Shown here: piece by piece, positions 6,229-17,078 of the stretch
How positions within the stretch are numbered: the first letter of the stretch is position 1
How the letters are laid out: each line of letters starts with the position of its first letter
Source: Pseudomonadota bacterium
Lineage (GTDB): Bacteria > Pseudomonadota > Gammaproteobacteria > Xanthomonadales > SZUA-38
DNA: 42,535 nucleotides
Direction: 5' to 3'
Assembly: GCA_039033415.1 (NCBI GenBank)
Contig: JBCCCR010000043.1
Location: forward strand, 1-42,535
Position numbers and translations under genes: made by a program
The notes under the pieces: generated by a model
Databases searched by the model: none
What the model saw: only the letters and a program-made list of their open reading frames with translations
What the model was told of the DNA's origin: nothing

Positions 6229-7041
6229 TTAGGCGATTAACTCGCGGAGAGCAAAAGCCACGTGCTTCCTGTCCTCGCTGACCCCCCAGTCGACGAGTTG
6301 TGGCTTGCCTTGCAAATAACCCTGATAAAACTCAGCGCCGAAGCGCTCAATCAAATTCAGGTCTTCCTGAGTCTCGATACCCTCAAGTACGACGGGTACG
6401 TTGACGCTTTCAGCAAAGTCGATGACGGTTTGGACGGCCTTGAACTTCCTATTCGACTGCTTCGCGGCTAGGACTGCGGAGCGATCGATCTTGAGGAAGT
6501 CCACCAGGCTTTCCGGCGCCAGCAGGCCCACGTGAACGTGGCCACTGCCGATGTCATCCAGCGCAATTTGGGATCCCATTCGACGAATGGATTTGCAGAA
6601 GTGGATCGCTGCCTGCAGATCCTGAACGGGGGTGTGCTCGATGATCTCGAAGCACAATTGTTCGGCATGTACGTCGGAAGCGGCTAGGACGCTTATAACG
6701 CGGTGCACGAATGTGGGGTCGGATATAGAGTCGGCAAAAATGTTGACTGACAGGCGGCAGGTGCGACCGTTGCTGTTTTGAAGCTCCAGCCATTGGCATG
6801 CGCTTTTAATCACCGCCAGATCAAACTCAACCATCCAATCCATGGATTGAACGGCGTTAACCAGTTCTTCCGTGTGGATGCCGCGAGGACGTACCAGCCA
6901 CTCGTACCACGGCGGCCGGATCGGCCCTTTGATGGATACGATTTCCTGTATGGCGAAGTCCGTTTCTAATTGACCTTCGGCGTTAATCAGCCACGTAAGT
7001 GGTTGATTTTCCGTCTGGATCTTGTGCGCTCCTAGTTGCAC
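6229..7041 (-). CDS. EAL-domain protein (c-di-GMP phosphodiesterase or sensor)
   Basis: 270 residues, a stand-alone EAL domain without sensor or membrane part. The usual EALLR signature is EWLVR (Glu47, Leu49, Arg51). The other metal and substrate positions are present: Asn100 in SVNIF, Glu132 in CFEIIEHT, Asp162-Asp163 in LDDIGSG, Lys184 in FLKID, Glu220 in LEGIE and Gln240 in YQGY. Phosphodiesterase activity converting c-di-GMP to pGpG is therefore possible despite the altered signature. The start is GTG at 7041 with GAGG about seven to ten bases upstream. It is the first gene of the four-gene operon ending in the VDGAGTGA-repeat protein, which ties that operon to c-di-GMP by context. Confidence 0.85.
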   Translation of the reverse strand: MQLGAHKIQTENQPLTWLINAEGQLETDFAIQEIVSIKGPIRPPWYEWLVRPRGIHTEELVNAVQSMDWMVEFDLAVIKSACQWLELQNSNGRTCRLSVNIFADSISDPTFVHRVISVLAASDVHAEQLCFEIIEHTPVQDLQAAIHFCKSIRRMGSQIALDDIGSGHVHVGLLAPESLVDFLKIDRSAVLAAKQSNRKFKAVQTVIDFAESVNVPVVLEGIETQEDLNLIERFGAEFYQGYLQGKPQLVDWGVSEDRKHVAFALRELIA

Positions 7042-7359
7042 TGATAGGTCCTCAAAATGTCCATGGAGTGAGTTATACAGAGACTAAAAAAATGATGCAA
7101 GCATTTTTTTGAAAAATATTTTTGAAACAATACTGAAGCAGTTGTATCTCCCGGATACAAATCATCTCGAAAGTACCCAAGAAAAGATCTAAGTCCGAGC
7201 AGAAAAATCATCGGGTCGACAGGAAAAAGTAATTAAAATCAGTTAGTTGCGAATTTGAACGAAAAACGGCGAGTTTTTGGCTCTAATTCCGGCCGAGTGC
7301 CTCATGGCCAATTTGTGCAGTTTTTGAACAATTGGTGCCTCCGATGAAGGCTTATCGGT
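7042..7359. other. 318-base intergenic region between divergent EAL operon and recD
   Basis: It holds the EAL-operon promoter and palindrome in its left third. The rest has short inverted repeats (AAAAAC/GTTTTT at 7262-7278; CCAATT/AATTGG at 7308-7335) and no open frame I would call a gene. I see no remnant of recB, the usual upstream neighbour of recD, and no convincing recD promoter. Confidence 0.6.
7072..7100 (-). promoter_or_regulatory. Sigma70-type promoter of the EAL/DUF6502/GGTG operon
   Basis: Read on the minus strand: TTGCAT (7100-7095), a 17-base spacer and TATAAC (7077-7072), 30 bases before the GTG start. An A/T-rich stretch (AAAAATATTTTT, 7112-7123) sits just upstream like an UP element. 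A perfect palindrome, AAAAAAATG / CATTTTTTT at 7086-7094 and 7102-7110 with a seven-base centre, covers the -35 box and is a candidate operator. Confidence 0.6.
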
Positions 7360-9063
7360 ATGGTGTGCACCATGAACGACCTGAGTTTTCCCCTGCCGGG
7401 GGGCGCGCCCCAGATGATCGGAGAGTCGTTTGCGCGGCAGGCGAGGGCACAGCCCACGCTGGCTACGGCCTTGGGCGTTGGACTACAGACGCTGCGGCAA
7501 GAGGGTTATGTAGCTGCCACTGCGGAACGGCTCAGGCAGGTCCTCAGCGAGAAAGCCATAGAACTGGATGAAGCCTCCGAGGGTGAAGGCTGGTCCACCC
7601 AAACACTGCTGGCCACCGGACTGGTCTCGGAGAACACCGCTGAGAACAAGCCGGTGGTTCTCGATCGGGGGCTTTTCTACTTTGCCGTCGATTGGTGCAC
7701 GGAACAGGAGCTGGCCCGTTGGATCACTGCCTTGGCAAAAGCTGAACCGCTGCCGCCGCCCTCCGTTCCGGCCGACCTTGGGCTCGGGCGAGATCAGGCA
7801 TCGGCGCTTCGCCATGCGCTTGGCCACCGCTTTACCGTCCTTTCCGGCGGCCCTGGTACCGGCAAGACGACGCTGGTCGGTCAGCTCATTAGGCAATGGC
7901 TCTCGGCAGGCGGTGATCCGCAGCGGCTGATGATTGCCGCGCCGACGGGCCGCGCTGCAGCGCGGCTGTCAGGCGCAATCTCCGCGCTGGTCGATACGCC
8001 GCTGCCGCCGGCCGGGACGCTTCATCGCGCGCTTGGGTGGAGCCCCAGTCGGGTGAGGTTTCGATTTGACCAGCGCCGGCCCATCCCGGCAGACCTGGTA
8101 ATTGTCGACGAGGTCTCGATGGCGGACCTGGCCCTTATGCACGCGCTGTTTTCAGCGCTGGAGCCAAACGCGCAGCTGGTTTTGCTGGGCGATAAAGACC
8201 AGCTAGTCTCGGTTCAGCCTGGCAGCGTGCTGGCCGATCTTTGCGCGGGGCTCGCCGGCGGAACCGCGGAGACCTGCGTGCAGACGCTCAACGAGAACTT
8301 CCGATACGGCGAGGATTCCGGCATCGAAGCAGTGGCCGCCGCCATTCGCGACGGTGATGCAGGTGCGACCCTGGAGGCCATTGCCGCCAGCGACGACGTT
8401 GAACTGCTCCCGGCGCTAACCGAGTTGGAGCCGATCTGCGCCGACTGGCTGACCGCGGTTGCGGATGAGTCTCCCGAGGACACCTGGCGACGGCTGCAAT
8501 CCAAACGCATTCTGTGTGCCCATCGGCGCGGCCCTTTCGGTATTGAGCGGGTTAACCGGCAGGTTTTTCGCTGGCTGCAGCGCTGCGGACAGCTGGCTGG
8601 GCGTTACGCGGATGAACAGGCCAATTTTCCCGGTCGTTTGTTTTCGCTGACCAGCAATCAATATGAGGAAGGGTTCTTCAACGGCGATCAGGGTTTCCTT
8701 CGCTCTGGCGGTGGTGACCTGACCGCCTGGCTCGAATCGACCGATCAAGCGCTTCGGAAACTTTCGCCCGCGCGGCTGCCTGCGGCCGAGACGGCTTACG
8801 CCATGACCGTACACCGGGCGCAGGGCTCAGAGTTTGGTGAAGTGTTCTGCGTGCTGCCGCCGGCCGACTCCCCGCTGCTGACGCGGGAACTGCTCTACAC
8901 TGCGGTGACGCGCGCTCGGACGCGCGTGACGCTTTACGGTGACCCCACCGCCATCGCGCGGGCCGTCAATAATCCCGGAGCACGGAGCTCTGGACTTGCG
9001 CGCCGCCTCGCCGATCTGACCCGAAAACCCTCAGACAGTCCGATCCAGCAGTCCCTTTTCTGA
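7360..9063 (+). CDS. recD: Exodeoxyribonuclease V alpha subunit RecD
   Basis: 567 residues, close to the usual ~600 of RecD and without the longer helix-hairpin-helix N-terminus of RecD2. Residues 1-125 form the RecB/C-contacting region. The SF1B helicase follows: Walker A GGPGTGKT (163-170), AAPTGRAAARL (motif Ia), IVDEVSMAD (motif II), LLGDKDQL (motif III), and near the end YAMTVHRAQGSEF and LLYTAVTRAR (motifs V-VI). RecD is the 5'-3' motor of RecBCD, which resects DNA breaks and degrades linear DNA. recB and recC are not next to it, which is unusual. ATG at 7360 has GAAGG nine bases upstream; ATG at 7372 is also possible. Confidence 0.93.
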   Translation: MVCTMNDLSFPLPGGAPQMIGESFARQARAQPTLATALGVGLQTLRQEGYVAATAERLRQVLSEKAIELDEASEGEGWSTQTLLATGLVSENTAENKPVVLDRGLFYFAVDWCTEQELARWITALAKAEPLPPPSVPADLGLGRDQASALRHALGHRFTVLSGGPGTGKTTLVGQLIRQWLSAGGDPQRLMIAAPTGRAAARLSGAISALVDTPLPPAGTLHRALGWSPSRVRFRFDQRRPIPADLVIVDEVSMADLALMHALFSALEPNAQLVLLGDKDQLVSVQPGSVLADLCAGLAGGTAETCVQTLNENFRYGEDSGIEAVAAAIRDGDAGATLEAIAASDDVELLPALTELEPICADWLTAVADESPEDTWRRLQSKRILCAHRRGPFGIERVNRQVFRWLQRCGQLAGRYADEQANFPGRLFSLTSNQYEEGFFNGDQGFLRSGGGDLTAWLESTDQALRKLSPARLPAAETAYAMTVHRAQGSEFGEVFCVLPPADSPLLTRELLYTAVTRARTRVTLYGDPTAIARAVNNPGARSSGLARRLADLTRKPSDSPIQQSLF

Positions 9064-9157
9064 CAGTTGTCATATCCATCCGGTGATGAACCGGACTGGC
9101 AGGCCAGGCCTCTGATTCGCGAGACTAACGGCAGTTTCGCGCAGGGGAACCCGCCAG

Positions 9158-10066
9158 ATGCAAAAAACGGACATTATCGAATTGTCGGAAGTCAGTAAGC
9201 GTTACGGCGCCCAGCTGGCGGTTGATGGCCTCAGCCTGAGTCTGCGGGCCGGCGAGGTTTCAGCCATCCTCGGGCCCAACGGCGCGGGAAAAACTACCAG
9301 CGTGCATATGATGATGGGGCTGCTCCGCCCCACCGAGGGTTCGATCCGCGTGCTGGGTGGCGAGCCCGGGAATGCTCAGGTCCGCCAGCGCACGGGTGCC
9401 ATGCTGCAGGTTTCCGGGCTGCCGGATACGTTAAAAGTCAGAGAGTTACTGCATCTTTTTCAGAGTTATTATCAAAAGCCGCTCGAAAGGGACGAAGTGG
9501 TCTCGCTCGCCGGGATCGAAAAGCTGATGGGGCGGCGCTTTGCCCACCTTTCAGGTGGGGAAAAACAGCGCATCATGTTCGCGCTGAGCATCTGCGGTGA
9601 TCCGGAGCTGCTGTTTTTAGATGAGCCCACGGTGGGTATGGACGTGAGCACACGACACCGCTTCTGGGAGGTTGTTCGCCAGCTTGCCGGCGGCGGACGC
9701 GCTGTGGTGCTCACCACACACTATTTAGAAGAGGCTGATGCGCTCGCCGATCGGGTGGTTGTGATCAACGACGGTCAGCTTGTTGCCGATGGAAGCCCGG
9801 CTGAGATCAAAGCGGTGGTGCCAAGCGGCAAGGTTCGCTGCCGCACCACGCTTGAGACGTCGAGAATCTCAACCTTGCCGGGAGTGGGCTACGTGCGTCG
9901 CGAGGGTGGCATGGTCACCATTTCGACCAGCGAACCGGAGGATCTGGTTCGCGCACTGCTGCAGGCAGACCCTGACCTGACGGAGCTGGAGGTCTCCAAG
10001 GCCGACCTGTCGCAGGCGTTTCTGCACCTTACCGACCAACTGTCCACCACTCGGGAGGCTGCGTGA
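9158..10066 (+). CDS. ABC-2 type exporter, ATP-binding subunit
   Basis: 302 residues. Walker A GPNGAGKT (39-46), signature LSGGEKQR (131-138), Walker B LLFLDEPTVGMD (151-162) and the switch histidine in TTHYLEEAD. The ~80-residue C-terminal part (PSGKVRCRTTL...DLSQAFLHLT) matches the tail of CcmA/DrrA-like ATPases of ABC-2 exporters. It overlaps the permease gene by four bases, and the kinase and regulator genes follow in the same way, so these four genes form one operon. The arrangement resembles Bacillus yvfRSTU. The exported substrate cannot be told from the sequence. Confidence 0.92.
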   Translation: MQKTDIIELSEVSKRYGAQLAVDGLSLSLRAGEVSAILGPNGAGKTTSVHMMMGLLRPTEGSIRVLGGEPGNAQVRQRTGAMLQVSGLPDTLKVRELLHLFQSYYQKPLERDEVVSLAGIEKLMGRRFAHLSGGEKQRIMFALSICGDPELLFLDEPTVGMDVSTRHRFWEVVRQLAGGGRAVVLTTHYLEEADALADRVVVINDGQLVADGSPAEIKAVVPSGKVRCRTTLETSRISTLPGVGYVRREGGMVTISTSEPEDLVRALLQADPDLTELEVSKADLSQAFLHLTDQLSTTREAA

Positions 10067-10836
10067 TGAGTGCCGCAACCGTTTATCTCCTGGAATGGCG
10101 CTACGAGTTCATTCGCCTGTTGCGCAGTCCGGGATTTGCGATCCCCTCGCTGACCTTTCCGGCGGCGTTCTACGTGCTCTTTGCTTTGGTGATGAGCATT
10201 GGCGGCGGCTCACGCGGCGGGATGGCGACCTACCTGCTGGCGAGCTACGGCGTGTTTGGCGTCATGGGCCCCGGCCTTTTTGGGTTTGGTGTGGGCGTTG
10301 CCATCGAGCGCAGCCAGGGCCTGATGCTGCTGAAGTTTGCTTCACCCATGCCCCACAGCGCGTATTTTCTGTCGAAGGTCTTGATGAGCGTCACCTTCAG
10401 CGCCCTGATTGTCGCAAGCCTCTTTACGCTGGCCACAGTGTTTGGCGGCGTGAAGCTGGAGGTCGGACAGGGCATGCTGCTGGCGGCCATCCTGCTGCTG
10501 GGTGCGGTCCCGTTCTGTGCGCTTGGGCTGGCTATCGGCAGCTGGGTTGATGGCCAGGCGGCGGCGCCGATCGTCAATCTGATCTACCTGCCCATGGCGG
10601 CGCTGTCCGGTTTGTGGTTTCCGCTGCGGGTGATGCCTGAGTCGCTGCAGACCCTCGCCTGGGCACTGCCGCCGTTTCACCTCAACCAGCTGGCCACCAA
10701 AACCATTGGCATGGACGACGGACACTCTATATATATACATATCGGCGCGCTGGTGTTTTACACCGCCGCCTTCTTGTGGGTCGCCGCGGCCGGGCTGCGG
10801 CGGGAAAAGGCGCTCAGCACGGCACAGGCAACATGA
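10063..10836 (+). CDS. ABC-2 type exporter, permease subunit
   Basis: 257 residues with about six membrane segments: ~20-45, 52-75 (TYLLASYGVFGVMGPGLFGFGVG), 108-130, 140-165, 172-195 and 225-248. The short loop PIVNLIYLPMAALSGLWFP is the typical ABC-2 motif before the last segments. It overlaps the ATPase gene at its start and the histidine-kinase gene at its stop (ATGA), so the stoichiometry is likely set by translational coupling. Confidence 0.9.
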   Translation: MMSAATVYLLEWRYEFIRLLRSPGFAIPSLTFPAAFYVLFALVMSIGGGSRGGMATYLLASYGVFGVMGPGLFGFGVGVAIERSQGLMLLKFASPMPHSAYFLSKVLMSVTFSALIVASLFTLATVFGGVKLEVGQGMLLAAILLLGAVPFCALGLAIGSWVDGQAAAPIVNLIYLPMAALSGLWFPLRVMPESLQTLAWALPPFHLNQLATKTIGMDDGHSIYIHIGALVFYTAAFLWVAAAGLRREKALSTAQAT

Positions 10837-11993
10837 ACAGTCTTCCAATGCCAGGCAATACGCTGACCCGCACGCTGCTGCGGGTTCATCGTTTTCTGAT
10901 TCCGCAACATAAATGTCTGGGCTATACGCCTTATCTCTGGCTGATCTACCTCGGTTTTCCGCTTCTCCCGCTGCTGTTCGGCACCGCCTCGCCGACGACG
11001 GCGGCCGTCACCGTGATTGGGCTGATCATCTTTCTGCCGACCTATTTTGCCGCCTACAGGCAAGACGGGACCCGCGTGCTGCCGTTTATTGGCGTTTTTG
11101 TGATCCTGGGCCTGTTCACGGCGCCGGTGAACATGGGGTCACCGGTGTACTTCATCTTCGCCTGCTCTTTTGCCGCCCAGGTCGGTCCACCCGCGGTGGC
11201 GATGCGTTACGCGTCACTGGTGGTGCTGGTTGGCGTTTTCCAGGTCTGGCTGCTGGAGCTGCGTCCCTCGCAGGCACTGGTTACCGCGGTGATCGGCTAC
11301 ATGGTCACGGCGGTGAACGTGTTCTACCGCAAGCTGGAGCTGAAAAACGAGGCGCTTCGCCTTTCCCGAGAGGAGATCAAGCGCCTCGCCCGGACCGCCG
11401 AGCGGGAGCGAATCGCCCGCGATCTGCACGACCTGCTCGGCCATACCCTGGCCAGCATCACGCTCAAGGCGGAGCTCGCGCGGCGAACGGTGCTCGATCA
11501 GCCGGAGAACGCACAAAAAGAGCTCGCTGAGATCGAGCGCATCTCCCGGCAGGCCACCGCGCAGGTTCGCGCAGCCGTGGCGGGGTTCCGGGGTGGTCGT
11601 ATTCAGTCGGAGCTGGCGAGCGCGCGCCAGCTGCTGGAATCCACCGGCATCTGGCTGGACGCGGAGATCGACCAGGAGTCGATGTCGGCGGAACACGAAA
11701 ACATTTTGGCTCTGGTGCTTCGGGAGGCTCTGACCAACGTTCACCGCCATTCCCGCGCCTCGCAATGCTCGGTCATGCTCAAGCACGAGGGGCGCCAGAT
11801 CCGGTTGGTGGTTCGTGATGACGGTCGGGGCGGCCGGGTCAAACCGGGTTCCGGCATCAGCGGGATGTCGGAACGCCTGCGGTCCGCCGGCGGCAAGCTG
11901 CATATCGAGGCCAATACGCCCAGCGGGCTGATCGTGCAAATGACCATTCCGGTGAGTGAGCCGCCCCTGGCGCTCGCCGAACCGATCGCCTGA
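10833..11993 (+). CDS. Membrane sensor histidine kinase, DesK/NarX-like (HisKA_3)
   Basis: 386 residues from the ATG that overlaps the permease stop; earlier in-frame starts lie inside the permease gene. Five to six membrane segments fill residues ~33-162. They are followed by a coiled stretch and the dimerisation box RERIARDLHDLLGH with phospho-acceptor His199. The ATPase domain shows the N-box LREALTNVHRHS (Asn302), DDGRGG (329-334) and GSGISGMSERL (339-349). This is the DesK family, whose members sense membrane state. It has no periplasmic ligand domain, so it probably senses through its membrane part or the adjacent transporter. The response regulator follows with a TGATG overlap. Confidence 0.9.
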   Translation: MNSLPMPGNTLTRTLLRVHRFLIPQHKCLGYTPYLWLIYLGFPLLPLLFGTASPTTAAVTVIGLIIFLPTYFAAYRQDGTRVLPFIGVFVILGLFTAPVNMGSPVYFIFACSFAAQVGPPAVAMRYASLVVLVGVFQVWLLELRPSQALVTAVIGYMVTAVNVFYRKLELKNEALRLSREEIKRLARTAERERIARDLHDLLGHTLASITLKAELARRTVLDQPENAQKELAEIERISRQATAQVRAAVAGFRGGRIQSELASARQLLESTGIWLDAEIDQESMSAEHENILALVLREALTNVHRHSRASQCSVMLKHEGRQIRLVVRDDGRGGRVKPGSGISGMSERLRSAGGKLHIEANTPSGLIVQMTIPVSEPPLALAEPIA

Positions 11994-12589
11994 TGCGGGT
12001 CCTCATCGCTGAAGATCAAAGCATGGTGCTGGGTGCGCTGGCGGCCTTGCTGGAGCTGGAGCACGATATCGAGGTGGTCGGCCGAGCCACGGATGGTCGC
12101 GAGGCCCTGGCCAAGGTAGACGAGCTGGCGCCCGATCTGGTGCTCACCGATATCGAAATGCCGAGTATGACGGGTCTTGAGCTTGCCGGGGCCTTACAGA
12201 ATCGCGATGGCTGCCGGGTGGTGATTCTCACGACCTTCGGCCGGCCGGGCTATCTGCGTCGGGCGCTCGACAGCGGCGTCATGGGGTACCTGCTGAAAGA
12301 CGCGCCGGCGGACCAGCTGGCTGACGCGCTGCGTACCGTACAGCGAGGCGGGCGGGTGATCGATCCGGAACTGGCGGCACAGGCCTGGACGGAGCGCGAT
12401 CCACTCACCGATCGAGAGCGTCAGGTGCTCAGAATGGCCGGGGAGGGCGCTACCAGCGGCCACATCGCGAACACGCTCCACCTGACGCAGGGCACGGTCC
12501 GCAACTATCTCTCCGAAGCCATCGGCAAGCTGGGTGCGGCAAATCGTATCGAGGCGGCGCGGCTGGCCAGACAGAAAGGCTGGCTTTAG
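11993..12589 (+). CDS. NarL/DesR-family response regulator
   Basis: 198 residues. The receiver domain has acidic residues ED (7-8), phospho-acceptor Asp53 in LTDIEMPSMTG, the switch Thr in ILTTFG and Lys in LLKDAPADQL. The C-terminal LuxR-type helix-turn-helix spans ~137-198 (LTDRERQVLRMAGEGATSGHIA and QGTVRNYLSEAI). Its start overlaps the kinase stop, so it is the partner of that kinase and most likely controls its own operon, including the exporter. Confidence 0.93.
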   Translation: MRVLIAEDQSMVLGALAALLELEHDIEVVGRATDGREALAKVDELAPDLVLTDIEMPSMTGLELAGALQNRDGCRVVILTTFGRPGYLRRALDSGVMGYLLKDAPADQLADALRTVQRGGRVIDPELAAQAWTERDPLTDRERQVLRMAGEGATSGHIANTLHLTQGTVRNYLSEAIGKLGAANRIEAARLARQKGWL

Positions 12590-12652
12590 CGTTCATGTTA
12601 TTGCGCTCGGCGCTGGTGAGCCCGCCCCTGCTTCGGGTACCATCCGCCGGCC

Positions 12653-14763
<2,111 letters not shown>

Positions 14764-14856
14764 TAGGCGGCTTGGATTGTGTTTTTTGTCGTATACCCCA
14801 TATCTCGCTAGGTCGCCCTCGGCGAACCGACAATCGATCAACAAGGTGCTTAATCC

Positions 14857-15186
14857 GTGGACTTCCTGATCAGTAATGCCATGGCCCAAACCGGGGCCGC
14901 TCCCGCTGGCGCCGGAATGGCCAACATCATCATGCTGGTGGTCTTTATCGCCATCTTCTATTTCCTGCTGATTCGCCCGCAGATGAAGCGTCAGAAAGAG
15001 CACAAGGGCATGGTCGAGGGCCTGTCCAAGGGGGATGAGGTGGTCACGGGAGGAGGCGTCCTCGGCAAGATTGTGGAGGTCGGCGACGCGTTTATCACGG
15101 TAGAAATCGCCGCGAACACATTCATAAAAGTACAAAAACATGCCGTTGGCGCGGTGATGCCTAAAGGCACCATCAAGAACAGCTAG
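14857..15186 (+). CDS. yajC: Sec translocon accessory protein YajC
   Basis: 109 residues with one membrane helix (~22-41, NIIMLVVFIAIFYFLLIRPQ), the family hallmark RPQ.KR after it, and a soluble cytoplasmic domain with GDEVVTGGG.LGKI. It associates with SecDF and YidC at the Sec channel. The start is GTG at 14857 with AAGGTG about nine bases upstream. It is the first gene of yajC-secD-secF. Confidence 0.95.
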   Translation: MDFLISNAMAQTGAAPAGAGMANIIMLVVFIAIFYFLLIRPQMKRQKEHKGMVEGLSKGDEVVTGGGVLGKIVEVGDAFITVEIAANTFIKVQKHAVGAVMPKGTIKNS

Positions 15187-15218
15187 CCGCCCCGGCGCCC
15201 GCAACAGGAAAGACGCAA

Positions 15219-17078
15219 ATGAATCAGTACCCGGCATGGAAATACCTGCTGATCGTGGCCGTTGTTGTCGTAGGCCTGCTATACGCGCTGCCCAATCTCT
15301 ATGGGGAAGATCGCGCTGTCCAGATCTCAGCCTTGGGCAACTTCGAGATGACCGAGGCCGTGCGGGATGACGTGGAGAACGCGCTGCGGGTCGAGCAGAT
15401 TGTCAGCAAGTCGATCGAGCTCAAAGACGACCGCCTGCTGATCCGGTTTTCCGACGACGAGCAGCAGGAAAAAGCCGCTGAGCATCTTCGTGCTCACCTC
15501 GGCAACAACTACTCGGTAGCGCCCAACCTGGCGCCCGCCACCCCCAGCTGGCTTGAGGGTGTCGGCGGCAAGCCTATGGTGATGGGGCTCGACCTCCAGG
15601 GCGGCGTTCACTTCCTGATGGAGGTGGATATGGACACAGCGCTGCGGCTCGCGCGGGGCCGCTACGAAGCCGACGTCCGCAACCTGCTTCGCACCAATAA
15701 CATTCGCTACAAGTCTGCGCAGCTCACACCGCAGGGTCTGTCGGTGCAGCTTCGCACCGAAGAAGACCGCGAACGGGCCAGCTCAGCCATCTTTTCTCAG
15801 CTCCCCGAGCTGACGCCGGCGTTCTTTGAGACCGACGATGTCTTTGGCATCCGGTTTGTGATCAGCGAAGACAAGATTTCGGAGATCACCAACACCGCGC
15901 TGCAGCAAAACATCACCACGCTGCGAAACCGCGTCAACGAGCTGGGTGTCGCTGAACCATCGGTGGTGCAGCAGGGGGCTAACCGCATCGTGGTGGAGCT
16001 GCCCGGTGTGCAGGACACCGCGCGCGCCAAACGGATCATCGGCGCCACAGCCACGCTCGAGTATCGGGCGGTGTGTATGGGTGAAGACCCGTTTGCCGCT
16101 GCTGGCACCGGCCTGATCCCACCGGGCTGCCGACTGTATTATGAGAAAAACGGCAACCCGGTGCTGCTCAACAAGCGCCTGATTGTCTCCGGTGAGCAGC
16201 TGATTGACGCAGCGGCCGGCTTTGATCCCACCCAGGGCACCCCGCAGGTCTCCGTCACGCTGAACAACACCGGCGGCAACCGGATGCGCAATTTCACCCT
16301 GGAGAACGTCAACAACTCGATGGCGGTGGTTTACGTCGAGCGCAAGAGCGTCACCCGAGAGGTGGATGGAGAGTTCATCACCGAGCCTGAGGTGATCGAG
16401 CGGGTCATTTCGGTGGCGACCATTCAGGAGCCCTTTGGCCGTCGCTTCCGCACAACCGGTCTCGACAGCCCTCAGGAGGCCTCGGAGCTGGCCCTGCTGC
16501 TTCGCGCTGGTGCCCTCGCTGCGCCCGTGGAGATTGTGCAGGAGAGCTTCATCGGCCCGAGTCTCGGCGAAGACAACATCGAGAAAGGCTTTAATTCGGT
16601 CAAGATCGGCTTCCTGCTGGTGCTGATCTTCATGGCGATTTACTACCGCTTGTTTGGGGTGGTGGCAGACCTCGCGCTGTTCGCCAACCTGGTGCTGATT
16701 GTGGCGCTGCTGTCGCTGCTGGGCGCCACGCTGACGCTGCCGGGCATCGCGGGGATCGTGCTGACGGTGGGTATGGCGGTGGACGCCAACGTGCTGATCT
16801 TCGAACGCATTCGCGAGGAGCTAAAAAACGGCAATACGCCGCAGGCTTCGATCCGGGCTGGCTATGACAAGGCGTTCTCAACGATTGCTGACGCGAACGT
16901 CACTACGCTGATCGCCGCCATCGTGCTGTTCACCTTCGGCACCGGGCCGATCAAAGGCTTTGCGGTCACACTGTCACTCGGCATCATCACCTCGATGTTC
17001 ACCGCGATTATGGGTACGCGGGCGGTCATCAACCTGATCTACGGGCGCCGTGCCCGGGTCAAATCTCTGGCTATCTAA
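15219..17078 (+). CDS. secD: Protein translocase subunit SecD
   Basis: 619 residues, full length. One N-terminal membrane helix (~7-25), a large periplasmic region with the P1 domain ([14 protein letters not shown] near 125-140) and a C-terminal five-helix bundle from ~450 containing [24 protein letters not shown]-type sequence with the Asp of the proton path. Together with SecF it uses proton-motive force to complete export of proteins through SecYEG. It sits nine bases before secF. Confidence 0.97.
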   Translation: [619 protein letters not shown]

